Shown piece by piece: positions 8,439 to 17,614 of a DNA stretch of 64,000 nucleotides; within the stretch, counting starts at the first letter, position 1, and every line of letters begins with the position of its first letter. The notes under the pieces are model-generated. The model made no database searches and was not told the origin of the DNA. It saw only the letters and a list, made by a program, of their open reading frames with translations. Origin of the DNA: Pedobacter duraquae (lineage in GTDB: Bacteria; Bacteroidota; Bacteroidia; Sphingobacteriales; Sphingobacteriaceae). Position numbers and translations under genes: made by a program. The stretch spans positions 310,001 to 374,000 of the forward strand of contig NZ_SNWM01000005.1 of assembly GCF_004362245.1 (NCBI RefSeq). The letters are read 5' to 3'.

Positions 8439-9782
8439 ATGAAGAATCCAATAAAATTTATAAATCAGAATTTTTTAATTAGAAAGGAAACAGAATTGAT
8501 GCAGGGGCTAATCTTCAACAGAGTATGTCTTATTATTTTAGTAGCTATTCCATTTTCATTAATCATAAATTTATTTACCAAAATTCCATATGTTTCGGGG
8601 GGCTTGCTCTCTGGTTTCGTGGTAACTGCTTTTCTATATTATAATTCAAGGGTATTGGGCAATCTTCAAAGTAGCGTGTTCATCTTTGCGGTCGGGCTAC
8701 ATGTTTTACTTATCCTCAACTACTACTTCAACTCGGGGGTTGAAGGGCCCAGTCTGATGTTGTTCCTGGTTTCACTAATTTTCATTATTGCGGTGATGCC
8801 TAACAGGCACTATGCGTTTTGGGTTCCTCTAAATTTGCTTATTGCCGGCACGTTGATCGGCATAGACTATGCTTATCCAAATCTCGTAGATAACAGCTAT
8901 CATAGCAGGAGGGGCTTATTTACCGATACCGGCTTTACCTATGGAGTAGCCGCAGCATGTATATCTATTGTGCTCAGCTTTATCCTGCGTAGCTATCAAA
9001 AAGAGCGAAACAAAGCTTTGCTTGCTGTAAATGAGCTTGCGGAAGCAAATGAGACAAAAACGAAACTACTCTCTATTTTGTCACACGATCTTAAAGCTCC
9101 ACTCAATTCAATAGAGAATTTCCTCGAAGTGTTGGCTTCCTACGAACTCAATGAAGAAGAAAAAGCCGACATCCAGACGAAGTTGCTTACGGAAACTAAA
9201 AACACGCAAAATATGTTGGGAAACATGCTATTTTGGACCAAGGCACAAATGGAAGGTCGTATTGAGCCTAAGTTGATTGCTATTAATTTGTTGGAAACTT
9301 TAAAAGTATCTATCGCTTTACAACAGGTTGCAGCTGCAGAGAAAAATATCAAATTGAAAACGGATATCGATTCTTCACTAAGCATTTATGCTGATGTGGA
9401 GATGATTAAACTGGTGATCAGAAATCTGCTTAACAACGCTGTAAAATTTACTAATGCTGACGGGCTGATTATTTTGTCGGGGAAAGCGCAGGGAGCAGTA
9501 GCACTTATCACAGTAAAAGATAATGGGATAGGAATTTCAAAAGAAAAGCAGCAAACATTATTTTCTTTAAATTCCGGGCCTACCTATGGAACCAAAAATG
9601 AAAAAGGGGTTGGCCTTGGACTAAAGTTGTGTAAGGAATTTACAGAACTTCAGGGTGGCAAAATATCTTTTAGCAGCTCTCCATCGGGGACAATATTTAC
9701 GGTAGCAATTCCATTGGGCAAAAGGCCCGTAAAGCCCGTTGTTTTAACAGATTCTGAAGCGGAAATTCAAGTGTGTGTGTAA
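8439..9782 (+). CDS. membrane sensor histidine kinase
   Basis: A 447-residue kinase. Residues about 25-185 form six hydrophobic segments with almost no extracytoplasmic domain, so the sensor is probably the membrane region itself. The dimerisation/phospho-acceptor domain has LSILSHDLKAPL with His216. The ATPase domain has the N-box NLLNNAVKF (about 329-337), DNGIGI (361-366) and GVGLGL (390-395). All catalytic motifs look intact. The response regulator gene 150 bases downstream on the same strand is the likely partner. The signal is unknown. Confidence 0.93.
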   Translation: MKNPIKFINQNFLIRKETELMQGLIFNRVCLIILVAIPFSLIINLFTKIPYVSGGLLSGFVVTAFLYYNSRVLGNLQSSVFIFAVGLHVLLILNYYFNSGVEGPSLMLFLVSLIFIIAVMPNRHYAFWVPLNLLIAGTLIGIDYAYPNLVDNSYHSRRGLFTDTGFTYGVAAACISIVLSFILRSYQKERNKALLAVNELAEANETKTKLLSILSHDLKAPLNSIENFLEVLASYELNEEEKADIQTKLLTETKNTQNMLGNMLFWTKAQMEGRIEPKLIAINLLETLKVSIALQQVAAAEKNIKLKTDIDSSLSIYADVEMIKLVIRNLLNNAVKFTNADGLIILSGKAQGAVALITVKDNGIGISKEKQQTLFSLNSGPTYGTKNEKGVGLGLKLCKEFTELQGGKISFSSSPSGTIFTVAIPLGKRPVKPVVLTDSEAEIQVCV

Positions 9783-9868
9783 GCGTTTTCCAGTACATTG
9801 TTTTTAAGTCTTTATTCCTTAAAGTGCTAGATTTAAAGGCGATATTTAATGCATTTTCCGTACCTTTT

Positions 9869-9894
9869 TTGCAACTTGAGCGGTATTAAATTTG
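9869..9894 (+). promoter_or_regulatory. possible promoter for the LuxR-type response regulator
   Basis: TAAATTTG at 9887-9894 matches the -7 consensus. The nearest suitable TTG (9869-9871) is 15 bases upstream, shorter than the usual spacing of about 17-23, so the -33 assignment is doubtful. The start codon is at 9935. Confidence 0.4.
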
Positions 9895-9934
9895 GGAATA
9901 CATATACCAGGATCTTAACTCATAAAACAAGCTG

Positions 9935-10570
9935 ATGAACGTACTTATTGTTGAAGACGAGTTAATCGTTAGGGACGGTATCAAAATGATATTGGAAGAA
10001 AGCGAATCTATTCATGTGGCCGGCGTAGCAAAACATGGCGTTGAAGCGCTAGAAATTCTTGCCTGCGACAGCAGTATAGATATTGTACTTACCGATACTA
10101 AAATGCCGGTAATGGATGGTCGCGATCTCTGTAAAAACATCGTTCTGCAAAAGATTCCAGTTAAAGTTATTATCTTGTCTATGCTTAATGCTGAGCAGGA
10201 AGTTGTGGATGCTTTTGCTGCTGGAGCAAAGGGATACATGTTAAAGTCGGTTAATCCAGGCGAGCTGATTTATAGTCTGCAGCATGTACAAAACGGAGGA
10301 ACTTATCTTTGTTCTGAATTGGCCATGAAATATTTCCACAGACTTTATTTTGGTATGCACGGCGATAGCCGCGTAATAGAACTATCTGCACGCGAAACAG
10401 AGATATTGTCGTTTCTTGCAAAAGGACTTACAAGTACAGAAATTTCCGATAAAATGTTTTTGAGCAGAAGGACTGTAGAAGGTTACCGTCAGGAGCTCAT
10501 GGATAAAACAGGATCAAAAAATACCGCTGAGTTGATTCATTATGCAGCACGTAACAAGTTGATCATATAA
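9935..10570 (+). CDS. NarL/FixJ-type response regulator
   Basis: A 211-residue two-domain regulator. The receiver has the acidic pair VEDE near the N-terminus, phospho-acceptor Asp54 (VLTDTKMPVMDG) and Lys in GYMLKS. The C-terminal LuxR-type helix-turn-helix starts at LSARETEILSFLAKGLTS and continues with the recognition helix LSRRTVEGYRQEL. It probably pairs with the kinase at 8439. It may regulate the metal-efflux operon that starts 56 bases downstream, but nothing in the sequence shows that directly. Confidence 0.93.
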   Translation: MNVLIVEDELIVRDGIKMILEESESIHVAGVAKHGVEALEILACDSSIDIVLTDTKMPVMDGRDLCKNIVLQKIPVKVIILSMLNAEQEVVDAFAAGAKGYMLKSVNPGELIYSLQHVQNGGTYLCSELAMKYFHRLYFGMHGDSRVIELSARETEILSFLAKGLTSTEISDKMFLSRRTVEGYRQELMDKTGSKNTAELIHYAARNKLII

Positions 10571-10625
10571 TGATATCACGTAGGTGAGGATTTGATTTAC
10601 CTGTATCCTTTCTTATATTTGGCGC

Positions 10626-11009
10626 GTGGGCAAAGTTGTTATCTTCTTCATGTTGCCAATTTTTATCTTTAACACGTCTATTCGTGAAGTGCTGAAGACA
10701 CCCCAATTGTTTTTTCATTTTACCCAACACCAGAAGCTCAATGCCAACATTGGCTTTCTGGATTTTTTGGATATGCATTATTTGGGACACGACCTCAATG
10801 ATAATGATGAAGAAGAAGACATGAAATTGCCTTTCAAGAAGGTCGACAGTGCACATGTGCACATCTCTATAGGTGTTCCGACCGAAAAACTGGTGCTAAT
10901 TAAAGCCTCGGTATTCCATATTCTTAATGCAGTACGTTTTTATGCCAATGTCACGCATAGTGACCCTACTGGTGGCAGTCTCTTTCGCCCCCCAATTGTA
11001 ACCACGTAA
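10626..11009 (+). CDS. small membrane-anchored or secreted protein preceding the RND efflux gene
   Basis: A 127-residue protein from a GTG start; an ATG at 10650 is the alternative. It has an N-terminal hydrophobic segment (VVIFFMLPIFIFNTS), then REVLKTPQLFFHF and an acidic run (NDNDEEEDMKLPFK). From memory, small proteins of this kind often sit directly before CusA/CzcA-type genes in Bacteroidota. A role in metal binding in the periplasm would fit the acidic and histidine residues, but that is inference. It lies in the same direction as the efflux genes, 73 bases upstream. Confidence 0.75.
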   Translation: MGKVVIFFMLPIFIFNTSIREVLKTPQLFFHFTQHQKLNANIGFLDFLDMHYLGHDLNDNDEEEDMKLPFKKVDSAHVHISIGVPTEKLVLIKASVFHILNAVRFYANVTHSDPTGGSLFRPPIVTT

Positions 11010-11082
11010 AGCTGATTTTTCAATTAAGTTCAACTCATAATCTGTGGGTTGACTATTTACGTTTTTGCTTAAAAATTTGATT

Positions 11083-14000
11083 ATGTTAAATAAGATTATT
11101 GGCTTTTCCATTAGGAATAAGCTGATCATTGCTTTATTTGTGCTCTCACTAATTGGTTGGGGAGCTTTTGAAGTAACTAAACTACCTATTGATGCCTTAC
11201 CAGATATTACAGACAATCAGGTGCAGGTCATCACTGTATCTCCATCACTTGGTGCACCCGATATCGAACGACTCATTACTTTTCCAATTGAACAGGCCTG
11301 TAGTAGCATTTCAGGGCTCAAACAAATCAGAAGCTTTTCCCGATTCGGCCTGTCTCTGGTAACCATTGTGTTTAATGAAGAAACGGATGTGTATTGGGCC
11401 AGACAACAAATTGCTGAACGCCTCCAGCAGGTGCAGCAGGAAATCCCGGATGGCATCGGATCTCCGCAAATGGCTCCGGTGTCTACAGGACTCGGTGAAA
11501 TTTACCAATATGTGGTTCGCCCAAAAAAGGGTTACGAAGGTAAATTTAATGCCACTGACCTGCGTACTATTCAGGATTGGATTGTTCGTCGTCAACTGTT
11601 AGGAACACCTGGAGTCGCGGAAGTTTCCAGCTTCGGCGGCAAACTCAAACAATATGAAGTCGCCGTTAGGCAGGATCAGCTCAAAGCCTACGGCATCACC
11701 ATTGGTGATATCTTCACCGCACTTGAGAAAAACAACGAAAATACTGGTGGTGCCTATATTGAAAAGGGTCCCACAGTATTGTATATCAGGAGCGAGGGGC
11801 TCACTACAAGCCTGGCCGATATTGAGAAGATCGTTGTGAAAACATTGAGCAACGGGATGCCAGTACTCATGAGCCAGGTTGCTAAAGTACAGTTTGGTTC
11901 TGCCATACGTTATGGTGCCATGACCTACAATGCCCAGGGTGAGGTGGCAGGTGCTGTAGTCATGATGCTGAAAGGAGAAAACTCTTCGGTAGTCGTAAAA
12001 CGGGTGAAAGATAAGGTAGCACAGATTCAGAAAATGGTTCCTGAAGGAGTGGTTATTGAGCCTTTTCTTGACCGCACCAAGATGGTAGATAATGCCATAA
12101 GTACAGTTGAAACAAACCTGATGGAGGGTGCCCTGATTGTAATCTTTGTGCTTGTGTTCTTCCTCGGAAATTTGCGTGCCGGGCTCATTGTCTCGTCTGT
12201 AATTCCCTTGTCGATGCTTTTTGCAATCATTCTGATGAACAAATTTGGTGTAGGAGGTAATTTGATGTCATTGGGAGCCATAGATTTTGGTTTAATTGTA
12301 GACGGCTCCGTAATTGTAGTAGAGGCCATCCTTCATCGTTTCTCACATAGCAATCACTTTAAAAATATAGGCCTTATTGATCAGGAACAAATGGATACTG
12401 AGGTCGAGAAATCTACTGGCTCGATGATTAAATCGGCCGTTTTCAGCCAGATCATTATCCTGATTGTCTATCTGCCTATTCTTTCGCTCGAAGGAGTAGA
12501 AGGAAAAATGTTTAAACCTATGGCCTGGACCATTGCTTTTGCAATTCTAGGTGCATTTATTCTTTCTATTACTTATGTGCCGATGATGTCCGCACTATGC
12601 TTAAATAAAACGATCAGTCATAAGAAAAATTTGACCGACAAGCTGATGGCCTGGATCGAACGACGCTATCAACCATTGCTTAGCAGGGTGCTCAATTTTC
12701 CGAAGACTATTCTTGCTGTCACACTCGTAATGTTTGCTATTGCTGTTTTTATCATGAGTGGCCTCGGAGGAGAATTTATACCGCAGTTGGAGGAAGGAGA
12801 CTTTGCCGTCGAAACCAGATTGCTCACAGGAAGCAACCTGAACAACACGATAGAAACTACACAAAAAGCATCTAAGGTTTTGCTGGAGAAATTTCCAGAG
12901 GTTCAAAAGATTGTAACCAAGATTGGAAGCGCGGAGGTACCCACAGATCCCATGCCTTTTGAAGCGGGCGACATGATGGTTATCCTGAAGCCTAAGAAGG
13001 ACTGGGTATCGGCACACTCATTTCCAGAGCTCAGCGCAAAAATGACTGAAGCGTTAGAAGTTGTTCCGGGAATTACAGTCGGTTTCCAATTTCCTGTCCA
13101 GATGCGTTTCAACGAGCTCATGACGGGCGCCCGACAGGACGTAGTATGTAAGATTTTTGGCGAAGATTTGGACTCACTTGCACACTATGCGCAACAACTG
13201 GGTGCTATCATCGGCACCGTTAAAGGCGCAACCAATATCTACGAAGAACAAGTAACAGGCATGCCTCAGGTGGTGATCAGGTACAACCGGGATGGAATGG
13301 CTAAATACGGCTTAAATGTAGACGATGTAAATCGCGTAGTTAACACTGCTTTTGCTGGTCAGGTTGCAGGCCAGGTTTATGAGGGAGAGAAGCGTTTTGA
13401 TATGGTTGTACGCCTGGATCAGTCAGCAAGAAGGAATATCCGGGATGTTGAAGACCTTATGGTTTTAACAAAGTCTGGAAACCAAATACCGTTAAATATG
13501 GTTGCCAGCGTAAATGAGGTGGAAGGTGTCAACCAAATCCAACGGGAAGATACTAAGCGACGTATTATTGTCGGATTTAATGTTAAAGATCGTGATGTAC
13601 AGTCGATCGTCGAAGAACTGCAACAAAAGACTGCCAGGGATCTTAAGTTAACCAGAGGATATACGATTTTTTATGGGGGCTCCTTTGAAAACATGACGGC
13701 TGCTAAAGCACGACTAGCTATTGTAGTGCCTATTGCATTACTGTTAATTTTCTTGTTGTTATATTTTGCTTTCAGTTCAGTTAAGCAAGGGCTATTAATT
13801 TATACAGCCATACCATTGTCGGCAATAGGAGGTATTCTTGCGCTTTGGATAAGGGATCTGCCTTTTAGCATTTCTGCAGGAGTGGGCTTCATTGCACTGT
13901 TCGGCGTCGCGGTACTTAACGGCATCCTGTTGGTGACGGAATTTAACAGACTTCAAAAACTAGGGTGGACAGATGTGAAACGTATTGTTATCCACGCTAC

Positions 14001-15474
14001 CAAATCTAAGTTGCGTGCTGTATTGATGACAGCTCTTGTGCCATCGCTTGGTTTCATTCCAATGGCAATCAGCACTGGTGCAGGGGGCGCGGTACAAAAG
14101 CCATTGGCAACGGTTGTGATCGGCGGGTTACTCGTTTCCACCTTACTTACTTTATTCGTTTTACCGATGTTGTATGTTTTATTTGAACGTGGATTTGGAT
14201 ATTTCCGACCTAAAAAAGGAATCTCTTCGTTAAACTTAGGGACGTTAGTTCCTGTCTTAATCATATCCTTCCTCCATGCATCAAATCCTGTAAAGGCGCA
14301 GCAGCGTGTTAGTTTACAGGCTGCATTGGATACTGCTTTAAAAAACAACGTGTCGCTGAAAATTGCGAAAACAGAGACCAGCTACTACCAACAATTAGCT
14401 AAATCCAGTTTTGACCTTCCTAAAACGGCACTGACGTTTGATTATGGTAAGCTTAACAGTCTTGAGAATGATAATAAGTTTTCCATCGTGCAGAGTGTAG
14501 AATTCCCGTCTGTATACTCCAGACAAAAACAACTTGCTAATACCCACGCACGGATGAGCGAAATTCGTCTGAATGGTTCGCTATTTAACCTAAAGACAAC
14601 ACTTAAGTCAAATTATTACAACCTGCTGTTACTGCAACAAAAGCGAGAACTACTGCTTTGGGCCGATAGTCTCTATGGAGCCTTTCTGGATAGGTCTACT
14701 CAACGATTTAAATCAGGTGATGTTGATATCCTTGAATTGAGGACTGCCCAAAACCAAAAGCAGCAGGTAGAGAATCAGCTGGAATTGCTTAAAACCGATT
14801 ACATGCAATTGCTGAATAGGTTTAACTACTTGTTGAATGGTGCCTTGGTAATGGAACCTGAAGCGCAAGATGTTATTTATGCCAGTTCTACACCTGTCCT
14901 GCACGAGATTGGGAATAATCCGAGTTACCAAATGAGTGAAACTCAGATAACGCTGGCTATGCAGCAACAGGCATTGGAAAAAAGCAAATTACTCCCATCT
15001 CTACTAATCGGCTATAACAACAGCAGCATTGTTGGTACCCAAACAAATAGCATGGGACTACCGCAATATTTTGATCAGCATAAACGCTTCTCATCTGTCA
15101 GTGTAGGTTTGGGGATTCCCTTATTTTACGGCGCGCAGCATGCCAGGATCAAAGCTTCCGCTATCGGCGTAGAGCAAAAGAGGCAAGAGCTGGAACTCAG
15201 CCGTAAAACCCTTACGCAAGAATTGGCAAATGCTGTTCAGCGCTATCAACAGCTAACTAAACTGATCAGTTCCTACCGTCAGGTGAGCCTTAGCAACGCC
15301 GACGATATCATCAGAACAGCAACATTAAAGCTCAATGCCGGCGAAATAGCCTACCTGGATTGGGTTATCCTCATTAATCAATCCATCCAGTTGAGGGCAG
15401 AATATTATGATAAAGTTATGCAGTTTAATGAAGCAGCATTTGAAATCGAGCGAATTACAGCCATAGATAAATAA
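11083..15474 (+). CDS. heavy-metal RND efflux permease fused to an outer-membrane factor (CusA-CusC type)
   Basis: A 1463-residue fusion. Residues 1 to about 1045 are a CusA/CzcA-type RND permease: PIDALPDITDNQVQV and the paired porter domains are visible, as is the TM4 region ending in GAIDFGLIVDGSVIVVEA with acidic residues for proton relay. Residues about 1075-1463 are a TolC-like outer-membrane factor (VSLQAALDTALKNNVSLKIA, a long coiled coil, second repeat). Between them lies a hydrophobic, signal-peptide-like segment ending KAQQR (about 1053-1073). The start at ATG 11083 is preferred over TTG 11065. The adaptor gene follows 5 bases later, giving a full tripartite pump in two genes. The metal (Cu, Ag, Co, Zn or Cd) is not determined. 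Confidence 0.93.
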   Translation: MLNKIIGFSIRNKLIIALFVLSLIGWGAFEVTKLPIDALPDITDNQVQVITVSPSLGAPDIERLITFPIEQACSSISGLKQIRSFSRFGLSLVTIVFNEETDVYWARQQIAERLQQVQQEIPDGIGSPQMAPVSTGLGEIYQYVVRPKKGYEGKFNATDLRTIQDWIVRRQLLGTPGVAEVSSFGGKLKQYEVAVRQDQLKAYGITIGDIFTALEKNNENTGGAYIEKGPTVLYIRSEGLTTSLADIEKIVVKTLSNGMPVLMSQVAKVQFGSAIRYGAMTYNAQGEVAGAVVMMLKGENSSVVVKRVKDKVAQIQKMVPEGVVIEPFLDRTKMVDNAISTVETNLMEGALIVIFVLVFFLGNLRAGLIVSSVIPLSMLFAIILMNKFGVGGNLMSLGAIDFGLIVDGSVIVVEAILHRFSHSNHFKNIGLIDQEQMDTEVEKSTGSMIKSAVFSQIIILIVYLPILSLEGVEGKMFKPMAWTIAFAILGAFILSITYVPMMSALCLNKTISHKKNLTDKLMAWIERRYQPLLSRVLNFPKTILAVTLVMFAIAVFIMSGLGGEFIPQLEEGDFAVETRLLTGSNLNNTIETTQKASKVLLEKFPEVQKIVTKIGSAEVPTDPMPFEAGDMMVILKPKKDWVSAHSFPELSAKMTEALEVVPGITVGFQFPVQMRFNELMTGARQDVVCKIFGEDLDSLAHYAQQLGAIIGTVKGATNIYEEQVTGMPQVVIRYNRDGMAKYGLNVDDVNRVVNTAFAGQVAGQVYEGEKRFDMVVRLDQSARRNIRDVEDLMVLTKSGNQIPLNMVASVNEVEGVNQIQREDTKRRIIVGFNVKDRDVQSIVEELQQKTARDLKLTRGYTIFYGGSFENMTAAKARLAIVVPIALLLIFLLLYFAFSSVKQGLLIYTAIPLSAIGGILALWIRDLPFSISAGVGFIALFGVAVLNGILLVTEFNRLQKLGWTDVKRIVIHATKSKLRAVLMTALVPSLGFIPMAISTGAGGAVQKPLATVVIGGLLVSTLLTLFVLPMLYVLFERGFGYFRPKKGISSLNLGTLVPVLIISFLHASNPVKAQQRVSLQAALDTALKNNVSLKIAKTETSYYQQLAKSSFDLPKTALTFDYGKLNSLENDNKFSIVQSVEFPSVYSRQKQLANTHARMSEIRLNGSLFNLKTTLKSNYYNLLLLQQKRELLLWADSLYGAFLDRSTQRFKSGDVDILELRTAQNQKQQVENQLELLKTDYMQLLNRFNYLLNGALVMEPEAQDVIYASSTPVLHEIGNNPSYQMSETQITLAMQQQALEKSKLLPSLLIGYNNSSIVGTQTNSMGLPQYFDQHKRFSSVSVGLGIPLFYGAQHARIKASAIGVEQKRQELELSRKTLTQELANAVQRYQQLTKLISSYRQVSLSNADDIIRTATLKLNAGEIAYLDWVILINQSIQLRAEYYDKVMQFNEAAFEIERITAIDK

Positions 15475-15479
15475 CAAAA

Positions 15480-16613
15480 ATGAAGAAAGTATATATAAGC
15501 GGGCTGTTTTGCCTTGCGCTATTGATTGCCTGTGGCAGTCCAGATAAAACAGAAGAAAATGTCGCCAATGAAAAACCAGTGGCAACAGAGACCAATGACG
15601 TTCAACTTACAGCTGCACAGGTAAAGAATGCAGGAATTGAAATTGGAGCACTGGAAGCTAAGAACATACATAAGACTATTCATGTAAATGGCGTTGTAGA
15701 TGTTCCACCAGAAAATACTTATTCGGTGAGTGTACCCTTAGGTGGATACGTTCGGCAAATGACCTTAATTCCGGGGATGTATGTTAAAAAAGGATCAGTA
15801 TTGGCTGTGGTTGAAGATCAGCAATATATTCAGTTGCAGCAGGACTATCTGACCGCAAAAAATAGGCTTAAGTTTACTGCCGACGATTATACCAGACAAA
15901 AGGGGCTTAACCAAACCAAAGCTACCAGCGATAAAATCTTTCAGCAGGTAGAAAGTGATTTCAATAATCAGAAAGTATCAGTTAATGGGCTGGCAGAAAA
16001 GCTGCGTTTAATAGGCATTAATCCGGCGTCACTTAATGAACATAACATTACCAGAAACATCAGGGTATATGCGCCTATTAGTGGATATATTACTGAGGTC
16101 AATACCAATACTGGCAAATATGCTAATCCTACAGATGTACTTTTTGAAGTAATTAATCCCGGCGGCTATCATGTAAACCTCACTGTTTTCGAAGGAGATG
16201 CGGCGAATCTCAGAGTGGGGCAGGAGATTACCTGCAGTACTTCGTCAAATCCTAATAAAAGATACATTGCCAAAGTACATCTCATTAAGCCAAGCATTGC
16301 TGATGACAGGACTACCAGTGTACACTGTGATCTTGAAGGTGGAGACGATCTGCTGCCTGGGACATTCCTGAATGCAACAATATCTCTTGCTGCAAGCTCT
16401 GCAGATGCTGCGCCGGATGAAGCGATTGTAAAATGGGAGAACAAAAATTATGTATTCGCTGCGTTAGGGAATAACAACTATAAGATGATTCCTGTAGAAA
16501 CGGGTACCAGCCTGGATGGCTTTACCGAAATAAAAACTAGTGAAAAATTGGGTAATATCGTGGTCAAGAATGCCTATGCAGTTTTGATGAAGATGAAAAA
16601 TGCCGGAGAATAG
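15480..16613 (+). CDS. RND efflux periplasmic adaptor lipoprotein (CusB/CzcB type)
   Basis: A 377-residue lipoprotein with lipobox LIAC at Cys18. The barrel-sandwich hybrid is visible as VPLGGYVRQMTLIPGMYVKKG, with the long hairpin between about residues 110 and 175 (QQDYLTAKNRLKFTADDYTRQ) and its return strand (VYAPISGYITEVNTNTGKY). A beta-barrel and membrane-proximal domain follow. It connects the inner-membrane permease with the outer-membrane factor. It sits 5 bases after the fused permease gene and clearly belongs to the same operon. Confidence 0.93.
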   Translation: MKKVYISGLFCLALLIACGSPDKTEENVANEKPVATETNDVQLTAAQVKNAGIEIGALEAKNIHKTIHVNGVVDVPPENTYSVSVPLGGYVRQMTLIPGMYVKKGSVLAVVEDQQYIQLQQDYLTAKNRLKFTADDYTRQKGLNQTKATSDKIFQQVESDFNNQKVSVNGLAEKLRLIGINPASLNEHNITRNIRVYAPISGYITEVNTNTGKYANPTDVLFEVINPGGYHVNLTVFEGDAANLRVGQEITCSTSSNPNKRYIAKVHLIKPSIADDRTTSVHCDLEGGDDLLPGTFLNATISLAASSADAAPDEAIVKWENKNYVFAALGNNNYKMIPVETGTSLDGFTEIKTSEKLGNIVVKNAYAVLMKMKNAGE

Positions 16614-16626
16614 AGTCGTTGTTTTA

Positions 16627-16657
16627 ATTGTCCTTGCTGCTCAGTAGCAAGGACAAT
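16627..16657. terminator. bidirectional hairpin between convergent genes
   Basis: A perfect 12-bp inverted repeat (ATTGTCCTTGCT / AGCAAGGACAAT) with a 7-base loop lies between the adaptor stop (16613) and the lipoprotein stop on the other strand (16667). There is no strong T-run, but the place and symmetry suit a shared terminator. Confidence 0.65.
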
Positions 16658-16666
16658 AATTAAATT

Positions 16667-17416
16667 CTATAACGCTTTTTTAGCAGTCCAGCTGCCTGCG
16701 ACTTCATATTTCACATTGTTGATTGTGCCGGCTTCCTTAAACGTACCCGTTGCAACATCACCACTAACCGTACCTGTAGCAGTAATTACGCCAGTACCGG
16801 AGTTTGTCGTTACCGTAATTTTATTACTCACAACACTGCCTTTAAAATTGACAATCTTATTGTCTGTAGTCTTGAGCATTCCCGTCAATGAGGTGTCTCC
16901 TTTAAGTACAAAGTTGAAATTGCTGGAAGTTGTTCCGGTGGTAAATGTACCTTCATAGGATTTGGTTAAACTGGACGACTGCTCTTTTAAAATAGCAACA
17001 GCAACAGTATGTCCTGGAACGGTTATCGAAATTACCGGATTAGTACCTGCAGCACTTACAGAAAATACAACTTTCCAGTCTCCCGATGTGAAAGTCGCAT
17101 TGGTTACTGCCTGGCCGCTCGCCCAGCTTCCCAAATCTGTAGTTGTTAATGTTCTTGAAACACCGTCAAACACCATGTAGGCTACTTTAGTATCACCAAC
17201 CAATACCACTTTTAAAGATCCGGTAGAACCAATTAAAGTGCCTTTGTATACTCCGCCGCTTTTAGCATCGTTGGCGCTGCTGGCAACAACTGTAGCTGCA
17301 TCAACTTTTTCTGTTTTTATCTCATCTTCTGTATCGTCCTCTTTGGTACACGAATAAACGAAGATAGATGCCAATATCCCTAATGGCATGATTACTTTAA
17401 ATAATGATGTTTTCAT
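16667..17416 (-). CDS. hypothetical surface/periplasmic lipoprotein with two beta repeats
   Basis: A 249-residue lipoprotein; the ATG at 17416 gives a proper signal peptide ending FVYSC (lipobox cysteine). A longer frame to 17476 only adds non-signal sequence. The mature part contains two related units: GGVYKGTLIGSTGSLKVVLVGD and, later, SYEGTFTTGTTSSNFNFVLKGD, each followed by glycine- and threonine-rich strands. This looks like a duplicated beta-sandwich. I do not recognise a function. It is divergent from the PAS-LuxR gene, and two 18-bp dyads lie in the shared upstream region, which suggests control by that regulator. Confidence 0.75.
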   Translation of the reverse strand: MKTSLFKVIMPLGILASIFVYSCTKEDDTEDEIKTEKVDAATVVASSANDAKSGGVYKGTLIGSTGSLKVVLVGDTKVAYMVFDGVSRTLTTTDLGSWASGQAVTNATFTSGDWKVVFSVSAAGTNPVISITVPGHTVAVAILKEQSSSLTKSYEGTFTTGTTSSNFNFVLKGDTSLTGMLKTTDNKIVNFKGSVVSNKITVTTNSGTGVITATGTVSGDVATGTFKEAGTINNVKYEVAGSWTAKKAL

Positions 17417-17468
17417 AATTCCCCGATAATTTTTTCTGTAAAAATAGTCGGGCTTTAAACGCTGTGCA

Positions 17469-17486
17469 ATACCCATAAATAGGTAT
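17469..17486. promoter_or_regulatory. 18-bp dyad, copy 1 (candidate operator)
   Basis: ATACCCATAAATAGGTAT is an inverted repeat with 7-base arms and one mismatch. It is 53 bases upstream of the lipoprotein start. It matches copy 2 at 15 of 18 positions. Confidence 0.55.
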
Positions 17487-17536
17487 TGTTTAGGACTTTA
17501 AGTATTTAATCGTTTGGAGTAAGCCACTTCCTTAAT

Positions 17537-17554
17537 ATACCTATAACTAGGTAT
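17537..17554. promoter_or_regulatory. 18-bp dyad, copy 2 (candidate operator)
   Basis: ATACCTATAACTAGGTAT is a perfect inverted repeat (ATACCTA / TAGGTAT, 4-base spacer). It is centred 68 bases from copy 1 and lies about 60 bases before the preferred start of the PAS-LuxR gene. Confidence 0.6.
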
Positions 17555-17614
17555 TTTTTTTCTCCATCACCTATGCTATTTTTAAGCCTTCCGGGTATTC
17601 AGTGCGTTAACAAA

